From contig JAEWQC010000115.1 in assembly GCA_023399355.1 (NCBI GenBank), positions 1 through 27,268 on the forward strand: a stretch of 27,268 nt of DNA, read 5' to 3'. The stretch is from Bacillota bacterium. GTDB lineage: Bacteria; Bacillota; Clostridia; Acetivibrionales; DTU013. Below are positions 16,578 through 24,200 of this stretch, piece by piece; position 1 is the first letter of the stretch, and each line of letters starts with the position of its first letter. The notes under the pieces are model-generated. The model saw only the letters and a list, made by a program, of their open reading frames with translations. It had not been told where the DNA came from and searched no databases. Both the position numbers and the translations under genes were made by a program.

Positions 16578-18209
16578 TCAAGATATAGATGGAATTTCTA
16601 TGGTACCGGGATTCCATATTATGAACATCTCACCGATCTGATAGATTAAATCAGTATATATTTTTTCATGCAATAGAATGTTATAGCAAAGCTTTGTAGG
16701 AGTTTGGGAAAAATCAATTCCTATATCGGAATAATTAAATTTTACTTGAAATATACTTTTAGCTTGTCTTTCTAAATTAGTATAATTCAATTTTGCTAGT
16801 ACATTTAGTTCAGCAATATCCAAAAAATGAAACGTATCAATGCTATTCTCGAATGAATCAAATATAGTTATATTTTTTTCATATTTCGTTATTCTGACTT
16901 CTCTGCTAAAAATAGGACTTTCTATATTATTATTTACCAGCCTCAAGGTTAGTAAAAACTTATCAAAATAATTTGTTAATCTATCATCCATAAAAAATAT
17001 AAAATACAAGCTGCTTTTATCGAAACAGGGGATAAATTTTATTTTGAAACCGTACTTGTTATCCATAAATTCCAGGAACTGATTCAGATTTTCAATATCA
17101 AGACGAGAATATTCTATGGCTCTAAAAGGAGTATTATAGTTAATATTACATTGGCTAAAGCTCTTTTTCTTTATTAGTGAATTTGTGTTCCCTCTCCAGT
17201 TCTTACAGCAAAATAGTCTTTCGATAATGTTTATATCCCAGTTAAGTACCGAACCATCTTCATATATTCCATTACGTTTAGTACTAAACATTTCAATAAT
17301 TTCATTTGAAACATATCCTTCATAAATTAAGTTTAGATTATTGAGTACATAGTATACCTGGTAAACAATATCATATTCAATAGCAAGATCACGTATTTGT
17401 ATCCAATCAATCTTATCCTTATATTTAGTGAGAAAAACAAAGATATCAATAAAATCTCTTAGGTACAGTGTCTTTGCAGCGTATATATTTTGAGCATTAT
17501 CATATGTATTTTCACAAAGGCTTAAAAATGTATGAGAAATATCAAATGTTCTAACAAAAAAATTATTCAATTTTACTTTTTGTGAAGATCTCAAAAACCC
17601 TCCTATTTTCTCCTTGTTTACTGTATGCAAACTCCTGGCAACCTCTAGTTTTACAGACTTGACTGGTCTCTCTACTTGTTTGGTGTATGGAAAAAACTCA
17701 TGATATTCATGTTGCCTTAGCAAAGGAAAAGGAAGGGTTTTAGTTTCCTTCGTCTTTATATCGTAACTATATGTTTGAATATAACCATTTTTTCTTAAAA
17801 GAGTATCCATTCTGTACATATCATCTTCTTTGACTAATGTGTCAATATCATCACATTGTCGATAGAATAAATCATCATATATGATATGAGAATAGATAAT
17901 TCCTTTCATAATTAAGAGTTCTATATTATTTTTTTCTGCTATAGTTACAATTTTCTCTATTTCATTTACTAAATTAGTCATTCCTTCTTTTTGTAATGTA
18001 TAATTCGCCGAATAAATTCTTATATACTTTTTAGGGATATATTCTTTCATAAATTTGTAGACTATCATAAACATTTTATGACGCATGGACTGGTCTAATA
18101 GCTTATTCCAATCCAGGCCGGATAGCATTTCTTCTTCAAAAAACTTATTCTTATTTATATTCTTCGTAATATATAGTAAAACTTTTTGCTCATTTGTCAT
18201 TTCTATCAT
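16578..18209 (-). CDS. Nucleotidyltransferase-family protein (NTP_transf_5-like)
   Basis: 543 residues from the ATG at 18209, 6 bases after GGAG. The longer frame from 18272 has no better site. The motif region at about 97-130 reads 'IELLIMKGIIYSHIIYDD', then 'RQCDDIDTLV': the K-G pair, Arg117 and acidic Asp120/121/123 are the signature of the uncharacterised nucleotidyltransferase family often found beside HPr-kinase-like genes in lasso and other RiPP clusters. The remaining 400 residues, rich in Tyr, Phe, Asn and Lys, are unassigned. The gene is convergent to the RiPP operon and more AT-rich than it, so it may be a separate acquisition. A tailoring role on the peptide is inferred from context only. 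Confidence 0.7.
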   Translation of the reverse strand: MIEMTNEQKVLLYITKNINKNKFFEEEMLSGLDWNKLLDQSMRHKMFMIVYKFMKEYIPKKYIRIYSANYTLQKEGMTNLVNEIEKIVTIAEKNNIELLIMKGIIYSHIIYDDLFYRQCDDIDTLVKEDDMYRMDTLLRKNGYIQTYSYDIKTKETKTLPFPLLRQHEYHEFFPYTKQVERPVKSVKLEVARSLHTVNKEKIGGFLRSSQKVKLNNFFVRTFDISHTFLSLCENTYDNAQNIYAAKTLYLRDFIDIFVFLTKYKDKIDWIQIRDLAIEYDIVYQVYYVLNNLNLIYEGYVSNEIIEMFSTKRNGIYEDGSVLNWDINIIERLFCCKNWRGNTNSLIKKKSFSQCNINYNTPFRAIEYSRLDIENLNQFLEFMDNKYGFKIKFIPCFDKSSLYFIFFMDDRLTNYFDKFLLTLRLVNNNIESPIFSREVRITKYEKNITIFDSFENSIDTFHFLDIAELNVLAKLNYTNLERQAKSIFQVKFNYSDIGIDFSQTPTKLCYNILLHEKIYTDLIYQIGEMFIIWNPGTIEIPSIS

Positions 18210-18447
18210 AGATATCTCCATTCCCCAGCTATCGAGGGAGCCACAAATAGTAATGATAATTCCAGTAAACATAAGCCTTAATATTATACCTATACTATCA
18301 CATATGAATATAATTTTCCAGAATTTTTTAAAATTAACAAATTATTAAAATCTATCATGTTTTCAAACGACGAAAAGATACTATATAAAAATGCATTGGA
18401 GATGCGATAGGTTATCTGGAGAAAAATTTTCTTGACATTACATCAAA
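18210..18447. other. AT-rich gap upstream of the nucleotidyltransferase gene
   Basis: No plausible gene. A TATAAT on the minus strand (about 18280-18286) could be the -10 box for the nucleotidyltransferase gene, but no fitting -35 box is seen. Confidence 0.3.
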
Positions 18448-18540
18448 AGATTTTTAAGGGCTGTTGAAGAACATGCTACTCAAGACATGGATTTTATGAC
18501 TATACATGCCGGTATTAACAAACGTACTATGATTTTGTGA
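18448..18540 (+). pseudogene. thiC: thiC remnant (phosphomethylpyrimidine synthase fragment)
   Basis: 31 codons ending in TGA. The translation contains 'AVEEHATQDMDFMTIHAGI', which closely resembles the ThiC segment 'EQAEQGVDYFTIHAGV' (recalled, not searched). No start codon and no flanking ThiC sequence survive. It is therefore a short internal remnant of a thiamine-synthesis gene, not a functional gene. Confidence 0.5.
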
Positions 18541-18583
18541 CCTGATCCATTTATCGGTCTGGAGATTTGAAAAGACATATACA

Positions 18584-19453
18584 TCAAAACATGCTGACCT
18601 GCGCCTCTTGCTGCTTGTCTTCAAATGTACGCATATACTTGAACAGTTCGTCATTATTGCTGACAATGCCATGCTTTTTACACTCGCTGTAAAACATATT
18701 CATCAGCTTTTCATTGTTATCACTCATCACTTCGTAGCTATTACCGAATTTTTTTATATATTTTTGCTTAAGTCCTGGAAAATGCTTATCAAGCTTTTTA
18801 TAAAAATATTCCCTGTCGCCATCCCGTAAGGTCAACCCCATACCAAAGCAAATTATGCCGTATACCCTGGCCTCAATGCAATAATTCAAAATACCTTTCA
18901 AATTTGTCTCTGTATCATTGATAAAGGGTAAAATCGGATCAAGCCATACGACAGTAGGAATTTTGTTCTCACTCATTATTTTTAGTACTTCAAAGCGTTC
19001 TTTAGTAGTACTGACAGCCGGCTCAATAATTTTACACAGCTCTTCATCATAAGTCGTAAGCGTTATTTGCACAACACATTTGGATTTTTGGTTTATTCTT
19101 TTAAGCAGTTCCAAATCACGAATAATCCGGGTTGATTTTGTTTGAATGCTGAGTCCAAAACCGTATTTATCGATAATTTCAAGGCACTTTCCAGTATGAT
19201 TCAGCTCCATTTCAATGTGCATATAGGAGTCACACATTGAACCTGTGCCAATCATACATTTTTTACGTTTCTTTCGCAGTGCTGCCTCCAATAAATCAGG
19301 CGCGTTACTTTTAACCTCAATATCCTCAAATTCATGCTCCATATTATAACATTTACTTCTGCTGTCGCAGTAAATACAGCCATGAGTGCACCCTCGATAT
19401 ATATTCATACCATTATGCGGAGATAGTATTGCCTTTACTTCCTTATAGTGCAT
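18584..19453 (-). CDS. SPL family radical SAM protein
   Basis: 289 residues from the ATG at 19453 (AAGGA 7 bases upstream; a TTG 8 codons earlier is less likely). CX3CX2C is C22-C26-C29 in 'YRGCTHGCIYCDSRS'. 'MIGTGSMCDSYMHIE', 'LSIQTKSTRIIRD', 'VQITLTTYDEELCKIIEP' and 'VVWLDPILPFINDTE' are the conserved blocks of the spore-photoproduct-lyase-like (Rv2578c-type) radical SAM family. True spore photoproduct lyase repairs thymine dimers in germinating spores. This relative lacks a proven substrate. It has no SPASM domain and is oriented against the RiPP operon, so I do not count it as part of that pathway. The ribosome site and length are normal. Confidence 0.85.
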   Translation of the reverse strand: MHYKEVKAILSPHNGMNIYRGCTHGCIYCDSRSKCYNMEHEFEDIEVKSNAPDLLEAALRKKRKKCMIGTGSMCDSYMHIEMELNHTGKCLEIIDKYGFGLSIQTKSTRIIRDLELLKRINQKSKCVVQITLTTYDEELCKIIEPAVSTTKERFEVLKIMSENKIPTVVWLDPILPFINDTETNLKGILNYCIEARVYGIICFGMGLTLRDGDREYFYKKLDKHFPGLKQKYIKKFGNSYEVMSDNNEKLMNMFYSECKKHGIVSNNDELFKYMRTFEDKQQEAQVSMF

Positions 19454-19540
19454 ATTGTTTTCCTTATTGTACCGCAAATTTTATTTGCCATAATTATATC
19501 TCATCAGCATTGACAATAGTATGTCATATTACTTCAATAG

Positions 19541-19781
19541 ACTTGTAACGATTCCAAAGAAGTTTTGACCGCTGAATTACAAAAGGAAGTTACTAACGGT
19601 GCAATTGAGATGAATAAGGTTCAGGTGCCTTTTTTTCTCAATCAGCCCAAGTATTGCCGGTAATATGAAAGACAAGCTTCAAAACAGTATTGTTGCTATG
19701 AAGGAAATGGGACCGGGAGTGGGTCCGTGGGAAATTCATATGGGAAGTCCATTTCTGTATACAAACCCTGCCCGGTCATGA
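19541..19781 (+). pseudogene. Gene remnant with frameshift at a seven-T run
   Basis: The frame 'EVLTAELQKEVTNGAIEMNKVQVPF' is open from 19541 to the T run at 19630-19636. Beyond it, removing one T would continue the protein as 'SISPSIAGNMKDKLQNSI', then 'MGPGVGPWEIHMGSPFLYTN', to TGA at 19779. No start codon or ribosome site is present. Family not recognised. A 38-residue frame from the ATG at 19665 exists but lacks a ribosome site. Confidence 0.35.
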
Positions 19782-20065
19782 TAAAATTAGAGTAACCAAG
19801 ATATATGCAAGAGCGTACAAACATGCCAGAAACGTGGAATAAGATAGATTCCATCAGTTAAAGTTTTGCAAAAAAGCTGCAATTCACAAAATAGGTGGCT
19901 TATATTTTTTAGAATACTTTAAAGATGTGGATTTTTTGAAAAATATAAAGTTGCAAAGCCTCAAAGTAAAAGGCCTGCGACTTTTAACAGGAGAGCAGAT
20001 TCGATGAGAAGAAAAGATAAGGAAACAAGGGGGTAAAAAGCCTCTTTACATTGTTTAGAAATATG
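19782..20065. other. Degenerate sequence without a gene
   Basis: Only short broken frames are present. One (to the TAA at 19840) reads 'GHDKIRVTKIYARAYKHARN' and may be a further piece of the remnant just upstream. Nothing else is supported before the terminator at 20066. Confidence 0.35.
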
Positions 20066-20101
20066 CCGCAAGCCAAATAAATAATGCGCTTGCGGTTTTT
20101 T
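20066..20101 (+). terminator. Intrinsic terminator
   Basis: CCGCAAGC (20066-20073) and GCTTGCGG (20088-20095) form a perfect 8-bp GC-rich stem with a 14-base loop, followed directly by six T. This is a canonical rho-independent terminator on the plus strand. No intact gene precedes it, so it was probably the terminator of the decayed locus at 19541-20040. Confidence 0.85.
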
Positions 20102-20260
20102 ATTGATTAAAATTATGTTCCTAATTTTCCTTTTTATAACATATGAATAATGCAAAAAAATACAGACAATTAAAGGATTACCAAAACTGGTGTCGAATTA
20201 TTAAAAAATCGGAATCTATAATGAGAAACTAGATATAGTCCAATTTGATTGGAGTTTTCT

Positions 20261-20992
20261 ATGGATAAGCATATTTTAACTAGACTATTTATTCCATTAG
20301 TTATATTAGCAATACTAAGTATAGTACTTAATTTATTCGTAGAATTTCATGGATTCTTTATTAATCTAGCTACTGAATTAATCGGAATTATTCTTACAGT
20401 TATGTATGTGGATTATATAATAAAAAAACGTGAAACTGAAAAATGGCAAAATGTTGAGAATAAAATATCTCATGCATTAAGCACATTAGTTAACGCAACT
20501 ATCAGTACTGTAAGGACTGCATTTGGGTATGGTATTGATATTCTTGATTATGAAGTCGAACGAGCAGTAATGGTAAATCCAACAGAAAACATTAATTTAA
20601 TGCATAAAGAATTAATGAGAATATCTAAAGAAATTCTTGAGCCTACAGCATTAGCAAGAACTAGTTTGCTTGATCAAAATGGCTGGATATCGTTTATTAA
20701 AGGACTGCAGTATCTGTATGAATCAGCGGAAAAATTTCTAACAGTTCATGGAGCAAAGTTAACTCCAAAACAGTATGAACTTCTTATAGAATTTCAAGAA
20801 GCCGTAAGTAAGATAATGATCCCCTATACAAGCTTTCCGGATATTATTGGAGTTCCTGACGATAAGTTACCGAAAGGAACAAGAACCCCAGCAAATGAGA
20901 TGAAAAGTGTTCTTAACGAAAGCCTTGCAAAAGATATCCGAGGTCTCCTTAGTAAGGTATGCGAGTTAGGGGCAAATCTTAATAATAATTAA
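20261..20992 (+). CDS. Two-helix membrane protein with cytoplasmic helical domain, unknown function
   Basis: 243 residues from the ATG at 20261, 6 bases after GGAG (an earlier in-frame TTG overlaps that site). Two hydrophobic segments (about 6-28 and 34-54: 'LFIPLVILAILSIVLNLF', 'INLATELIGIILTVMYVDYI') are followed by 'KKRETEKWQ' and a soluble, mainly helical domain of about 185 residues. I do not recognise a family by motif. This layout (membrane hairpin at the N-terminus, helical cytoplasmic domain) recurs among small proteins of genomic defence islands but is not diagnostic. It precedes the large STAND ATPase by 300 bp with debris between, so joint function is uncertain. It is AT-rich like its neighbours. 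Confidence 0.75.
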   Translation: MDKHILTRLFIPLVILAILSIVLNLFVEFHGFFINLATELIGIILTVMYVDYIIKKRETEKWQNVENKISHALSTLVNATISTVRTAFGYGIDILDYEVERAVMVNPTENINLMHKELMRISKEILEPTALARTSLLDQNGWISFIKGLQYLYESAEKFLTVHGAKLTPKQYELLIEFQEAVSKIMIPYTSFPDIIGVPDDKLPKGTRTPANEMKSVLNESLAKDIRGLLSKVCELGANLNNN

Positions 20993-21031
20993 GGACTGCC
21001 AAATAGGAAGATCGCGTTATTTCGTATAACA

Positions 21032-21235
21032 ATGGCACAACGCAAGGGTGCATCAAACCGACTTTTTGAACAGAAGCATAACATCCCTCGCTGGGTGCAA
21101 GCACACCCAAAGAGAGAGGGCTAGAGATCAAGAAAATATAATCTTTATGCGGATGAAATTAAAGAAAGAGCTCATCATAGAGAGGTAGATATCAGAGTGT
21201 GTCTAGAAAATATATGTGATGAAATAATCGAGTAA
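21032..21235 (+). pseudogene. Short reading frame with one in-frame TAG
   Basis: From the ATG at 21032 a frame of 68 codons runs to the TAA at 21233, interrupted only by TAG at 21122-21124. The first part reads 'MAQRKGASNRLFEQKHNIPR', the second 'YADEIKERAHHREVDIRV'. Both look like coding sequence. The stretch around 21086-21120 also contains inverted repeats (CCCTC/GAGGG, TGGGTG/CACCCA). Family not recognised. It is probably a remnant of a small gene or of the end of a larger one. Confidence 0.35.
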
Positions 21236-21294
21236 AAGGGATCTTATAATTTTGATGAGTCTTGTCATACAAGAAAGTCAAAGGGGGAAAATGC

Positions 21295-24200
21295 TTGAAA
21301 AATTCAGACGAGCGAATTAAATTTATTGCAGACTACATATCTGCTTATGAAGAGAAAATCAAATTACTTAACATCAATGGACTTTTTGATGCAGCTAAAT
21401 TGTTTGAATTGTTTGCAATTGAAGTAGGAAGCTTATACTTTGGTCAGAGGCTTAGTAATTTAAATATTGACACATATACTTACCCTTGCGTCGATTTGAT
21501 TTCTGAAGATAAGCAAACTTACATACAAGTAAGTACTGTAAAAGATATCCCTGCAAAGATTAAAAAAACACTTGAAAATATTAGAGATTCAAAGCGAGTT
21601 GAAATTAATGCACTGACAAATGTAAAGTTTTTCATGCTTAACAATGAAAGTGCGGATAATGTAAAGGACTATACAGAAAATGACCAGATAGGTAGTATTT
21701 CCTTTATTAAAGCGAGTGACTTAATAACGACAAAGGATATTCTTCAAAAAGCAATAGTCAATCTGGATTTCCAAATTACCTTATATGAATTGCTTAAGGG
21801 AGAAATAGAGAGCATTAAAGATAATTCATATAAATTTCAAGAAGCTATTGAGAATAGCAAATCCGTTGGATTAAGTAATATAGATTGTAAAATAAATAAT
21901 GAATACGAAATAGATCGGAGTGAACTTATTTCTAGGATAAAAGCAGACAATCATAATAATATTTCTATACAAGGAGGAGCCGGTAGTGGCAAGTCTGTTC
22001 TTTGCAAGAAGATTGTTGAAGGAGAAGCAAACCTTATTTATGCAAGGGCAGAACGGTTTCTTGAGGAAACTGACATGAACAATATTTGGGGCTTTAACAT
22101 TAGGCAAACGCTTGAATACCTAAATGGCAAACCAATTATTTTTTTTATTGATTCTCTTGAATTTATTGCCGATAGCCGAACAAAATTAGATCTATTATGT
22201 GTTCTGTATGAATATATAAAAAAATATCCATCATCCAAAATAATCACTTCGTGCCGTTCAAGTGATAAAAACGCTTTCATGAAAATTGAAAGTAATTACT
22301 CAATTAGTTCGTATGAAGTGTCCGAATTAACGGTACCAGAGCAATTAACGATTGCAAAAAAATACCCCCTTATTAAAAAAATGTTGGAAATGAATTCGTA
22401 TACTGAACTTCTGAAATCACCATTTTATATAAACTTAATAGTTTCAGAAATCACTGATATTGATAATATTTCTGATGAAAATCAACTAAGAGAGTATATT
22501 TGGAAACATATAATTTGTTTAGGCGACAACGAGATTAAGAAAGTTGTCGAGTCAATAGTTTTTACTAGGGCTAAGGATTTTTCGCTTGGTGCAACCAGTT
22601 CGGAATACGACACAAGAACAATAAAAAGTCTAATTTCAAAAGGCGTACTAGTTAGTAACGGAAAAACTGTTAGGTTAAAGTACGATATTTTTGAAGATAT
22701 TTGCTTTGAGCAGCATTTGGATAATGAATTTAATAAATGTAAAGGGAAGTACGATGAATTTTTTAATGAAATAGAAACTTTTGGCAGATGTATTTATAGA
22801 CGTTATCAAATTTGGATTTCGAATAAATTATTTGCAGAAAACAATCGCGAAAAGTTTTTATTTGAATTGGTTTTTTCATCCAAAATGCCGCAAGATTGGA
22901 GAAAGCAAACTGAAATAGGCTTAGTGAAATCAAAATATTGTAGCCAATTTTTTAGTGAGTATGGGCTAACAATAATTAAAAACGGAAGGCTTAATGATCT
23001 TATCAAAACCACAAACTTATACGCATTTGAAATAAATAGCTTATTTGCGAAATTGATTCCTTACATTCAGTTACGACCAAGCGGAGAGGGTAGGGGGAAC
23101 TTAATAAATTTAATTGCAGAAAATAAATTGTACGAAAAGGATGAAATTTCGTTAGTGGCTTTGGAAAAAATCTGCTCAGATTATTCCAAAGTGCCGTTGA
23201 AAGTAAAGCAGACAGCAGAAAACGCGTGTAAAATTTTAGAATCCATTGTTGATAAATACATAGCAGAATGTGAGCAAAAGCACTACTATAAATTAGATGA
23301 TATTGTAAATGGTTTGCTTACACCTATTTATCAAATGGTGGAATATTCCAAATGGTGGATAAAGGAATTTTGGAGTAAGTTAAACTCTTACTATAAGGAT
23401 GACAGCCGAGAAAAGGAGCGCTTGGCGGAAGATATTATCGAGGATACTCTTAAATTTAAACACACAAAATTAGCAGAACATTTACCAGTGGAATTATGCG
23501 ATCTTGCAGAAATGTTTTGGACTTATTCTCCCAAGAAAAACTATAATCGAGGTAACTATGGTTTTTATGAAAGAGAAAGGGACGATAGGTCTTACCAGTA
23601 TGGGCTAAGTGAAAAGGCAGTAGAATATGAGCATGGATCAACTCATACCAACGCAACAGATAGTAATTTCTTTCGTATATTGTTCAATAAGAATTTTTGG
23701 ATAGGCTTGAACTGGACCATTGATTTTATTAATAAAGCTGTATTAGGTTTGGCAGAAAAATATGAAGATGGGTTACTAACCTATGAAATTAATTTTATTG
23801 AAGATAGCATAAAAAAGTCTTACCTTGGTTTGCCAGAAATGTGGCTAGTAACTACGGAAGAGTATAGAATGCCAACGGTTATAAGTGATTTGATATATTG
23901 TTTAAGAGAAGAATTATGCAGTGTAGTAGAAAACGATGCTGTTGTGAATAAAGAAACTTCTATATTCGCTAGAAATGTTATTCAGCTTATTTATGAAAAA
24001 TCAAATAACATAGCTTTACTAACAATTGTTGCCGATATAGGGATGGTGTTTCGCCACAAACTGCCTGGTTATGCATTAGACTTAGCGACAAGTATTGATA
24101 TCATTCTTATTGACTTAACAAGACTTGCTTTATTAGCAAAAAATCCATATAAAGAGACGCTTGAAAAACAAATCTTAATGACTGTAGGAATGCCTTTCCC

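Noticed and set aside
18584..19453. SPL-family radical SAM protein as a third RiPP maturase
   Set aside because: It has no SPASM domain, belongs to the spore-photoproduct-lyase-like family, is separated by a thiC remnant and is on the opposite strand.
21086..21124. Inverted repeats as a terminator for the 20261 gene
   Set aside because: The stem is imperfect, no T run follows, and the sequence lies in a protein-like frame.
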